A stretch of 12,619 bases of DNA from CAZEPJ01 sp964514105 (GTDB lineage Bacteria > Desulfobacterota > Desulfocorpusculales > Desulfocorpusculum): contig CAZEPJ010000095.1 in the NCBI GenBank assembly GCA_964514105.1, positions 1-12,619 on the forward strand, written 5' to 3'. The notes under the pieces were generated by a model. That model did no database searches and was not told where the DNA came from. It saw only the letters and a program-made list of their open reading frames with translations. This document shows, piece after piece, positions 1 to 6,351 of this stretch (positions are counted from its first letter, which is position 1; each line of letters opens with the position of its first letter). A program made the position numbers and the translations under genes.

Positions 1-656
1 TCACGCCCAAGAGCCCCAATCAGAAGGCCTACATCGATGCCATCCGCACCCACGACATGGTGGTGGGGATCGGGCCGGCAGGGACGGGCAAGACCTATCT
101 GGCCATGGCCATGGCGGTATCGTTCCTCCTGCGCAAGGAGGTTCACCGCATCGTTCTGGCCAGGCCTGCGGTGGAAGCCGGGGAGAAGCTGGGATTCCTG
201 CCCGGGGACCTCGCCGAGAAGGTCAATCCGTATCTGCGCCCCCTGTACGACGCCCTGCACGACATGATGGATTTCGAGAAGGCGGCCTCCATGATGCAGC
301 GGGGGGATGTGGAAGTGGCGCCCCTGGCGTTCATGCGCGGGAGGACCCTCAACGACTCCTTCGTCATCCTGGACGAGGCCCAGAACACCACGTCCGAGCA
401 GATGAAGATGTTCCTCACCCGTCTGGGTTTCGGCTCCAAGGCCGTGATCACGGGGGACGTCACCCAGGTGGATCTCCCCTCGGGAAGCCGCTCCGGCCTC
501 ATCGAGATCTCCCAGATTCTTCAGGGGATCGAGGGGATCCGCTTCATCCGCTTCTCGGAGAAGGACGTGGTGAGGCACCCGCTGGTCCAGGAGATCATCC
601 TGGCCTACGAGCGGAGCGGCGGGGGGGGCGGCAAGCCGAATCGAGGCCAGGCATGA
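1..656 (+). CDS. PhoH-like ATPase, 3' part (5' end outside window)
   Basis: The first complete codon is at position 3 and 217 residues are present, so roughly the N-terminal third of a typical PhoH/YbeZ protein (about 320-350 residues) lies left of the window. Visible in the fragment are a Walker A loop GPAGTGKT (residues 24-31), the family stretch LARPAVEAGEKLGFLPGD just after it, a Walker B motif FVILDEAQN (about 120-128) and the TGDVTQVDLP motif. These identify a cytoplasmic P-loop ATPase of the PhoH family, which is associated with RNA metabolism and is a common partner gene of ybeY. The protein ends in a Gly-rich tail. Its TGA overlaps the ybeY ATG (ATGA), so the two are co-transcribed and probably translationally coupled. 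The precise biochemical role of PhoH proteins is poorly defined. The family call is secure. Confidence 0.96.
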   Translation, partial: TPKSPNQKAYIDAIRTHDMVVGIGPAGTGKTYLAMAMAVSFLLRKEVHRIVLARPAVEAGEKLGFLPGDLAEKVNPYLRPLYDALHDMMDFEKAASMMQRGDVEVAPLAFMRGRTLNDSFVILDEAQNTTSEQMKMFLTRLGFGSKAVITGDVTQVDLPSGSRSGLIEISQILQGIEGIRFIRFSEKDVVRHPLVQEIILAYERSGGGGGKPNRGQA

Positions 657-1108
657 GGATATGGATCGACAACCGCCACCCCCATGGGCTGATCTCCGAT
701 CAGACTGCGCAAGGCCTGGTGGAGAGGATTCTCCTGGCGCTGGCGTTGCCCGACGCCGAGGTCTCGGTGGTCCTGGTGGACGACCGGGAGATGGCCCGCA
801 TGAACCGGCGCTTTCTGAACCGGCGGGGTCCCACCAACGTCATCGCGTTTTCCATGCGGGAGGGCGATGGCAAGCATATATCGCCCCACCTGCTGGGGGA
901 CGTTGTCGTCTCCCTGGATACGGCTCGCCGGGAGGCCGAGGAAGGGGGGATCGCCTGGGAGGTGCGCCTGGCGGCGCTGGTGATCCACGGCGTGCTGCAT
1001 CTGCTCGGCCGCGACCACGTGGGCGACGAGGCGCAGGCCCGCCGCATGGCGGACGAGGAGGAGAGGATCCTGGCTGCCCTGGGCGTCCATGGGCGCCACG
1101 CGGGCTGA
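653..1108 (+). CDS. ybeY: Endoribonuclease YbeY (rRNA maturation factor)
   Basis: This encodes a 151-residue protein, the usual family length. The zinc-binding signature H-G-V-L-H-L-L-G-R-D-H is complete, with ligands His112, His116 and His122. The upstream stretch LNRRGPTNVIAFSM (about 55-68) and the LLGDVVVSLDTA segment are also typical of the family. YbeY is a cytoplasmic metal-dependent RNase needed for 16S rRNA 3'-end maturation and late 30S quality control. It is reported to work with Era in other bacteria, and era is encoded about 7 kb away in this window. The start ATG overlaps the phoH stop by ATGA, which fixes the start. In many bacteria ybeY is followed on the same strand by corC and lnt. 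Here the next genes run in the opposite direction. Confidence 0.97.
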   Translation: MRIWIDNRHPHGLISDQTAQGLVERILLALALPDAEVSVVLVDDREMARMNRRFLNRRGPTNVIAFSMREGDGKHISPHLLGDVVVSLDTARREAEEGGIAWEVRLAALVIHGVLHLLGRDHVGDEAQARRMADEEERILAALGVHGRHAG

Positions 1109-1144
1109 GGCCCCGCAGGCGCCGCCCCCGCATCCGGGTCCGTC

Positions 1145-2264
1145 CTACCCCGCCGCAGGCCCGCGCCCGGACAACGACTTCATGAGAAAGGCCTCGATGA
1201 ACCGATCGATCTCGCCGTCCAGCACCGCGTCCACGTTTCCCATCTCCAGCCCGGTCCGATGGTCCTTGACGAGGCGGTACGGCTGCAGCACGTACGAACG
1301 GATCTGGCTTCCCCAGGCGATCTCCTTCTTGCCGTCGTGGAGTTCCTCCATCCTGTCGGTCTGCTCCTGCCGGTAGACGTCATACAGCCGCGCCCGCAGG
1401 ATCATCATGGCCATGGCCCGGTTGCGCTGCTGGGACCGTTCGTTCTGGCACTGGACCACGATCCCCGACGGCAGGTGGGTGATGCGGACCGCCGAGTCCG
1501 TCTTGTTCACATGCTGCCCGCCCGCCCCGGACGACCGGTACGTGTCCACGCGCAGGTCCTTCTCGTCGATCTCCACCACCACGTCCTCCACCTCCGGGTA
1601 GACGAACAGGGAGGCGAAGGAGGTGTGTCGCCTCTTGCTCGCATCGAACGGGGAGATCCGCACCAGGCGGTGGATCCCCACCTCTGCGCGCAGGTACCCG
1701 TAAGCGTACTCCCCGCGCACCATGAAGGTGACGCTCTTGAGCCCGGCCTCGTCCCCTTCCAGGTAGTCGAGGATCTCCGTCTCGAAGCCCCGGCGCTCGG
1801 CCCAACGCAGATAGAGGCGCAGGAGCATCTCGGCCCAATCCTGGGCCTCGGTGCCGCCCGCCCCGGGATGGATGGTCACGATGGCGTTGCCCTGGTCGTA
1901 CTGGCCGCTCAGGGCCTGCCGGAACTCCAACTCCTGGAGCGACCTGGCCAGGTCTCCCAGCCGATCCCGGAGCTCCCGCTCGTTGTCGGGATCGTCCTGC
2001 TCCTGGGCCAGATCCATGAGAATGGAGATCTCCTCGGATTCCCCCCACAGACGCTTCCAGGGCTCCAGGCGCCGAAGGATCTCCGCGCGTTTGCGGGTGA
2101 CTTCACGCGCCTTGTCGGGGTTGTCCCACAGCCGGGGGTCTGCGACCTGTCCGTCCAGATCGATGAGGGCGCGTTCCTGGCCTTCCAGATCAAAGATGAC
2201 CTCGAAAGAGCTCCAGCTTCTCTCGGATCCGATGCAGCTGCTCTCTCCATTCCGGGGACAACAT
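1145..2264 (-). CDS. prfB: Peptide chain release factor 2 (programmed +1 frameshift)
   Basis: RF2 recognises UGA and UAA stop codons and releases the peptide. The long reading frame alone would start at an internal Met (position 2017) and lose the first 82 residues. The true start is ATG at 2264-2262, preceded by the purine-rich site AGGGAGGAG. The first 24 codons end in CTT (2195-2193), followed in frame by TGA (2192-2190). A +1 shift continues at GAT (2191-2189) into DLEGQERALIDL, giving 372 residues. In this numbering the stop-codon-reading tripeptide SPF is at 204-206 and the catalytic GGQ at 248-250, close to E. coli (205-207 and 250-252). The SPF motif separates RF2 from RF1. The gene lies one base after the lnt stop and converges on ybeY with 36 bp between them. 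It is autoregulated through the frameshift. Confidence 0.97.
2189..2204 (-). promoter_or_regulatory. prfB programmed +1 frameshift site
   Basis: On the coding strand the sequence reads CGA GGT CAT CTT TGA T. This matches the classical RF2 autoregulatory site: a Shine-Dalgarno-like GAGGT a few bases before the slippery CTT, then an in-frame TGA. Low RF2 leaves the TGA unread, and tRNA-Leu slips from CUU to UUU so that GAU is decoded next. The base after TGA is T rather than the C found in E. coli. How efficient this version is cannot be told from sequence. Confidence 0.93.
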
Positions 2265-2265
2265 G

Positions 2266-3819
2266 CTATCTCCTCCCTCTAGCCACGGATAACGCCCAGG
2301 CCAGAACGAACAGTCCGCCTGCCCAGAGGCTGCACAGGTGAACGAACCGATCTCCATGGCGGGTATACCACGAGTCTATCCGAAGCCTGGAAACGCTGTC
2401 AACGAATGTTGCCTCCTGGAACAGGGGGGTCGTCGAGACGACGCGGCCGCAGGGGTCCACCAGGGCGCTGATCCCCGTGTTGGCCGCCCGGACGATCCAG
2501 CGCCGGTTTTCCACCGCGCGCAGGGTCAGGATGGAGAGGTGCTGGTGGGGTGCGGCGGTCTGCCCGAACCAGGCGTCGTTGGTGATGTTGGCGAGCAGGT
2601 CGGCCCCATTGCGCACGAACTCCCGGGAGATCTCGGGGAAGAGGCTCTCGAAGCAGATGAGGACCCCAACGGACGCCCCCGTGGCCGAAAGGAGAGGTTT
2701 GGCGTCCTGCCCGGCGGTGAAGTCCCCGATACTCTCCACCATCCGGCGGACAAAGGGCAGGAGTGTCTGCAAGGGGACGTATTCGCCGAAGGGAACCAGA
2801 TGCTGTTTGTCGTAGGTCCCCTTGATCTGTCGATCCGGCCCGACCAGGTAGGCCCGATTGTACCAGGTTCGTTGGGCCGGGGTCCCCCCGAAGGCGGGGG
2901 CGCCGAAGAGGATCTCGGCGCCGGTGTCTCTGGACAGATCCAGGATCTGATCGCGCAGCGCCGATTCCTGCTGGAAGAAGAAGGGGGCTGCGGTCTCTGG
3001 CCATACCACCATCTTGGCCCCGCCCTGGGTCACCAGGCGCCGGGTCTGCTCGGTATACCGGCGGAGGGTGGCCTCCTGAAAGGCCGGGTTCCACTTGAGC
3101 GTCTGTTCAATGTTCCCCTGGGCAACGCCCACGGGGAGTCTGGGTGCCGCATCTGAGGCGTCCATGACCTGGGGGATGCGCCAAAGGCCGTATGCCAGGG
3201 CCGAGCCCACCATGACCAGGGCCAAGGCCGCCCAGGCCATGGTGGATTTGATCTGGGCGCGCATCCTGTGCCCGGGGCTTTCCAGCACGTCCAGCAACGC
3301 CCCATTGATCCACACCAGCAGGAAGCTCACCCCGTAGATCCCCGTGAGATCCGCGATCTGGATGAGGGAGGACACCTGCCACTGGGAGTAGCCCAGCAGG
3401 GCCCATGGGAACCCCGAGAACAGCACATTTCGAAGGGCCTCCAAGGCGCACCAGAGGGGGGGGCCCACCCAGGGGAAGGAAATGCCCAGGGCGGAGCGGG
3501 CAAAGGCCGTCACCGCGCCGAAGGCGCCCCAGAAGGCCGCCAGGTACAGGACGAGCAGGAGCATGACGCCCGCGGCCAGGGAGGTCTGCATGTGGCCGTA
3601 CACGCGCATGGTGCCGACCAGCCAGTAGAGAAGCAGACCGTAGTGAGCCGTCCCGGCCACCCAGGCCAGGATGGCCGACTGCCGCGGGGATCCCTCCCGC
3701 AGGGCCCACAGGAGCGGGACCAGCCCCACCCACGCCGCAGGCCACAAGTTCCAGTGAGGGAAGGCCAGGGCCATCGCGAGGCCGGACAGGATGGCTGCCA
3801 GGATCCTCCCCGGGGTCAT
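2266..3819 (-). CDS. lnt: Apolipoprotein N-acyltransferase
   Basis: This inner-membrane enzyme adds the third acyl chain to the N-terminal cysteine of lipoproteins. The chosen ATG (3819) gives 517 residues (E. coli 512) beginning with the usual hydrophobic segment (LAAILSGLAMALAF). Several membrane helices fill about residues 5-215, one lies at the C-terminus (about 496-513), and between them is a periplasmic nitrilase domain (about 228-480). The catalytic triad is visible: Glu275 in VVWPETAAP, Lys338 in TYDKQHLVPFGEYVP and Cys389 in GVLICFESLFPE. An upstream in-frame ATG at 3906 would add 29 basic, Pro/Gly-rich residues atypical of the family. Neither start has a strong ribosome-binding site. 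Its TAG is separated from the prfB ATG by one base. It follows the GGDEF gene in the same direction, so all three are probably co-transcribed. Confidence 0.96.
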   Translation of the reverse strand: MTPGRILAAILSGLAMALAFPHWNLWPAAWVGLVPLLWALREGSPRQSAILAWVAGTAHYGLLLYWLVGTMRVYGHMQTSLAAGVMLLLVLYLAAFWGAFGAVTAFARSALGISFPWVGPPLWCALEALRNVLFSGFPWALLGYSQWQVSSLIQIADLTGIYGVSFLLVWINGALLDVLESPGHRMRAQIKSTMAWAALALVMVGSALAYGLWRIPQVMDASDAAPRLPVGVAQGNIEQTLKWNPAFQEATLRRYTEQTRRLVTQGGAKMVVWPETAAPFFFQQESALRDQILDLSRDTGAEILFGAPAFGGTPAQRTWYNRAYLVGPDRQIKGTYDKQHLVPFGEYVPLQTLLPFVRRMVESIGDFTAGQDAKPLLSATGASVGVLICFESLFPEISREFVRNGADLLANITNDAWFGQTAAPHQHLSILTLRAVENRRWIVRAANTGISALVDPCGRVVSTTPLFQEATFVDSVSRLRIDSWYTRHGDRFVHLCSLWAGGLFVLAWALSVARGRR

Positions 3820-3916
3820 GAACGGGCGCCCCGCAGGTGTCCCGGGGCGGGGCACCTGGACCCGTGTGGTGCGATGGACCCCATGGCCCGGCCTGCCGCG
3901 GCCCATGCCCCGGGAC

Positions 3917-4798
3917 TCACGGATCCTCGGGGGGGAGGGGGGCCTCCTCCACGCGGTTTCCTCCCGCCCGCTTGGCGCTGTACATGGCCTGGTCGGCCCG
4001 ACGGATGAGATCCTCGGGGCCCCCCCGGGGGCCGAGCTCAGCGACTCCCAGGCTCAGGGTGCAGTGATCGACGCGCTTGGCTTCGAAGGAGCGCCGGATC
4101 CGGTCCGCCACGTGGACCGCCTGCTTGCCGTCCGTCTCGATGAGCAGGACCGAGAACTCGTCCCCGCCATACCGATAGGCCGTGTCCACGTTCTGCCGGA
4201 TGGAGGCGGTGAGGATCTGTCCCAGGATGACCATGACCTGGTCTCCCTCCAGGTGACCGTGGGCGTCGTTGTAGTCCTTGAAGTGATCCACGTCGAGGAT
4301 GATGAGGGCCAGGCTCCTCCGCTGCCTTTTGGCCCGCTCCACCTCTTCCTGCAGTTTCTGGTACAGATAGCGGCGATTGAACAGCCCCGTGAGACTGTCA
4401 TGGATGGACAGGTACAGCAGCTCTGCCTTGAGCTCTCTCTCCCGGACGATCCGCTTGATCTTTGCCTGAAGCTCGTCCTGCCGGAAGGGCTTGGAGATGA
4501 AGTCCGTAGCCCCGGCCTCGATAACCCCCACGGAGGTATACTCCGAGTCGAACCCCGTCATCATGATGACGTCCGTGTCCCGGTGATGGGCCTTGACTTC
4601 CTCAAGGAGCATCATGCCGTCCACGCCGGGCATCTTGATGTCCGTCAGCACGATGTCGAAGCGCTCCTCCGCCAGGCGGTTCAAAGCCTCCGTGCCGTCG
4701 GTCGCCGTTCGGCAAAGGTACCCCGCGTTGAGGATCATCTTTTGAACGGTCTCCACGAGATAGGACTCATCGTCCACGACCAGGACCTTTGGGGTCAT
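3917..4798 (-). CDS. Response regulator with GGDEF (diguanylate cyclase) output domain
   Basis: The protein has 293 residues. Residues 1-120 form a receiver domain: acidic pocket Asp9/Asp10, phosphoacceptor Asp53 (in TDIKMPG), Thr81 and Lys103 (SKPF). A short helical linker leads to a GGDEF domain (about 130-285) with an intact GGDEF active site at 211-215 and the LDVDHFKDYND metal/substrate motif at 168-178. It should make cyclic di-GMP when phosphorylated. The inhibitory I-site position before the active site reads QNVD rather than RxxD, with Arg201 one place out of register, so classical product inhibition is doubtful. ATG 4798 has AGGAGA 7 bases upstream, and the longer open frame to 5188 has no domain content. 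No partner histidine kinase is in the window. It is the first gene of a probable operon with lnt and prfB and resembles PleD/WspR-type regulators. Confidence 0.95.
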   Translation of the reverse strand: MTPKVLVVDDESYLVETVQKMILNAGYLCRTATDGTEALNRLAEERFDIVLTDIKMPGVDGMMLLEEVKAHHRDTDVIMMTGFDSEYTSVGVIEAGATDFISKPFRQDELQAKIKRIVRERELKAELLYLSIHDSLTGLFNRRYLYQKLQEEVERAKRQRRSLALIILDVDHFKDYNDAHGHLEGDQVMVILGQILTASIRQNVDTAYRYGGDEFSVLLIETDGKQAVHVADRIRRSFEAKRVDHCTLSLGVAELGPRGGPEDLIRRADQAMYSAKRAGGNRVEEAPLPPEDP

Positions 4799-4838
4799 GG
4801 AGTCTCTCCTGAAATCGGTTGATCCTTCAGCCTGGGCC

Positions 4839-4867
4839 TTTATAGCAGCAGCCGGCCGGGAAATCAA
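4839..4867 (-). promoter_or_regulatory. Sigma70-like promoter for the GGDEF-lnt-prfB operon
   Basis: On the minus strand a -35 TTGATT (4867-4862) and a -10 TATAAA (4844-4839) are separated by exactly 17 bases. The expected transcript start is near 4832, giving a leader of about 33 bases before the ATG at 4798. Hexamer match and spacing are both good for a housekeeping promoter in GC-rich DNA. No operator-like repeat overlaps it. Confidence 0.65.
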
Positions 4868-5000
4868 TCCGTGGGCCAACGCGCCGGCCGCCGCAGCCCG
4901 CCGTGGCGCAGCCCCGGCGGGCAAGGCGTCCCCCAAGACCTTGCCGCCCCAGCGGGGCTCCCAACGGTCGCCCCGCTCGTCGAATGTGAAGACCCCCTCG

Positions 5001-5044
5001 GGGCCGCCGGGAGCCGTCGCACCACGAGCGGGCCCTGGCGGCCC
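5001..5044 (-). terminator. Possible terminator hairpin after the livK-like gene
   Basis: A perfect 8-bp inverted repeat (GGGCCGCC at 5001-5008, GGCGGCCC at 5037-5044) begins 4 bases past the stop of the binding-protein gene. The loop side can extend the stem through GGGCC/GGCTCCC pairing. No run of U follows the stem, so it is not a classical intrinsic terminator. It may be a Rho-assisted or 3'-end-protecting hairpin, or chance in GC-rich DNA. The rest of 4868-5000 holds nothing recognisable. Confidence 0.3.
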
Positions 5045-5048
5045 GACG

Positions 5049-6254
5049 TCATCGGGGTTCCTGAAGCCGGCATTCCTCTTTCTCGCAGACCACCCGCTGG
5101 AAGACAACCACGCTGCTGGTGCGATCTCCCTGGGCGTCGAAGGTGATCGTCCCGGTGACACCCTGGTGCCTGGCAGCCGCCACGGCATCCCGCAGGGCCT
5201 TCTTGCCGATGACGAGGCTGTTGTCCGGCTTCCTCTGGGCCGCCTTCTCGACGGCCTCCAGGAGCAGGTTGGCCGCGTCGAAGGCGTGAGGCGAGAAGGT
5301 CCGTCTGGGGCCGTGCCTTTCCTCGAAGCGGGCCGTCCACTCGGTCAGGGCCGGCCCCTCGGGCGTTCGAACGGCGGTGACCAGGGCCCCGGAAGCAGCC
5401 TTGCCGGCGGCTTGGGCGAACTCCCGGGGGGCGAGACAGCCGTCCCCCGTCAGGAGTCTGACCTTGAGGCCCGCATCGGACATCTGGCGGGCGAACAGGG
5501 TTCCCTCCGCGGCGGTGCCGGCGAAGTAGACCAGTTGGGGCTTCTGGGCCTTGATCTTGCCCAGGGTGTTGGGAAACTCGGTCTCTCCGCGGTTGAAGCC
5601 GCTGACGACCACGGCCTTTCCGCCGCCCGCCTCCAGGTCGCGCTTGAACGCCTCGGCCAACCCCTGCCCGTACGCGCTCCTTTCGTGGATGACGGCTACC
5701 CGGGTCCACTTGTTCCTGACGGCGAGCTCCGCCCCGGCCTTGGCCTGGATCCTGTCGTTCCAGCAGGTCCGGAAAACGACCTTGAATTCCCGGGCCGTGA
5801 GCTCGGGGTGGGTCGAGGCCGGGGAGATCATGACGATCTTGTGCTTGTCGTGGATCTCCGAGGCCGGCAATGAAGCGTCGCTGCACAGATATCCGATGAC
5901 CCCCACCAGGGTCGGATCCTTGCAGAACCGCTCGGCCAGCGCGACTGCCGGGGCCCCCTCGCATCCGTCGTTTTCCGCCTGGAGGACCACCCGGTGTCCG
6001 TGAATCTGCCCCTTGGCGGACAAGGCCATCTCCGCCGCGGCCCGCAGCTCCGCGCCCAGTGCGGCCAATGGGCCTGCCAGGGTGGCTCCAAGGCCGACTT
6101 TGATGGCGCCGTCCTTGGGGATGTGGATCTCCCCCCACTCGTCCGCGCCATGGGCCCAGGAGGCCCAGAAGGCCGTCAGGGCCACGAGGCCCCAGCGTGT
6201 CATCCCGCTGATCACGGCCCCGCGTCCCGGGGCCCGTCTCCCGCCTGCGACCAT
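5049..6254 (-). CDS. Periplasmic LivJ/LivK-type substrate-binding protein
   Basis: The protein has 401 residues from ATG 6254. The N-terminus carries a basic region, then a hydrophobic stretch (about 21-35) and a probable signal-peptidase site near AHG-AD (about 36). The mature part is a type I periplasmic binding fold of the branched-chain amino acid family: IKVGLGATLAGPLAALGAEL at its start, GVIGYLCSDASLPAS, ISPASTHP, then FRTCWND and YGQGLAEAFK. It would deliver an amino acid or similar small ligand to a LivHMGF permease, but no permease or ATPase gene is nearby, so it is an orphan; a sensory role is possible. Seven cysteines (98, 111, 124, 164, 273, 390, 395) are unusually many. It lies 97 bp after der, and I see no clear promoter in the gap. 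The ligand cannot be named. Confidence 0.9.
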   Translation of the reverse strand: MVAGGRRAPGRGAVISGMTRWGLVALTAFWASWAHGADEWGEIHIPKDGAIKVGLGATLAGPLAALGAELRAAAEMALSAKGQIHGHRVVLQAENDGCEGAPAVALAERFCKDPTLVGVIGYLCSDASLPASEIHDKHKIVMISPASTHPELTAREFKVVFRTCWNDRIQAKAGAELAVRNKWTRVAVIHERSAYGQGLAEAFKRDLEAGGGKAVVVSGFNRGETEFPNTLGKIKAQKPQLVYFAGTAAEGTLFARQMSDAGLKVRLLTGDGCLAPREFAQAAGKAASGALVTAVRTPEGPALTEWTARFEERHGPRRTFSPHAFDAANLLLEAVEKAAQRKPDNSLVIGKKALRDAVAAARHQGVTGTITFDAQGDRTSSVVVFQRVVCEKEECRLQEPR

Positions 6255-6270
6255 GCGCATACCTCCCTCT
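6252..6270 (-). promoter_or_regulatory. Ribosome-binding site deciding the livK-like start
   Basis: The coding strand reads GAGGGAGGT directly followed by ATGCGCATG. The first ATG (6260) touches the Shine-Dalgarno and is too close to be used well. The second ATG (6254) lies 6 bases after GGAGGT, an ideal distance. I therefore chose 6254 over 6260; the difference is two residues. Confidence 0.6.
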
Positions 6271-6351
6271 CATGGCGGGCAGCGGCATCCCGCCCGCGTG
6301 CCCAATCCGTTCTCCGCGGCGGCCCGCTCCTCGTGCGCCCGCGTCGCGTCC

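Noticed and set aside
1098..1164. Bidirectional terminator between ybeY and prfB (CGCGGGC/GCCCGCG repeat)
   Set aside because: The arms lie more than 50 bases apart inside both coding ends and no T-run follows on either strand, so chance GC-rich pairing is more likely.
2189..2195. prfB disruption as a pseudogene or sequencing error
   Set aside because: The offset is exactly +1 at CTT TGA with a Shine-Dalgarno-like element before it, the known RF2 autoregulation site, and all functional motifs are intact.
1259..2341. 360-codon + strand frame antisense to prfB
   Set aside because: It mirrors RF2 coding on the other strand and has no recognisable motif.
3791..4822. 343-codon + strand frame antisense to the GGDEF gene
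   Set aside because: It is a shadow of the REC-GGDEF coding strand. Its composition follows that gene's third codon positions.
4799..5188. N-terminal extension of the response regulator by 130 residues
   Set aside because: The extension has no domain content and crosses the promoter, the hairpin and the end of the livK-like gene. The ATG at 4798 has a good ribosome-binding site and the normal receiver-domain start.
4864..6288. 474-codon minus-strand frame overlapping the livK-like gene
   Set aside because: It is a different reading frame of a gene with clear signal peptide and binding-fold motifs. Its product is Gly/Arg-rich low-complexity sequence.
6274..6294. GGCGGG-9-CCCGCC hairpin ahead of the livK-like ribosome-binding site
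   Set aside because: It has a six-bp stem only, does not cover the Shine-Dalgarno or start, and has no terminator tail. It is common in DNA of this composition.
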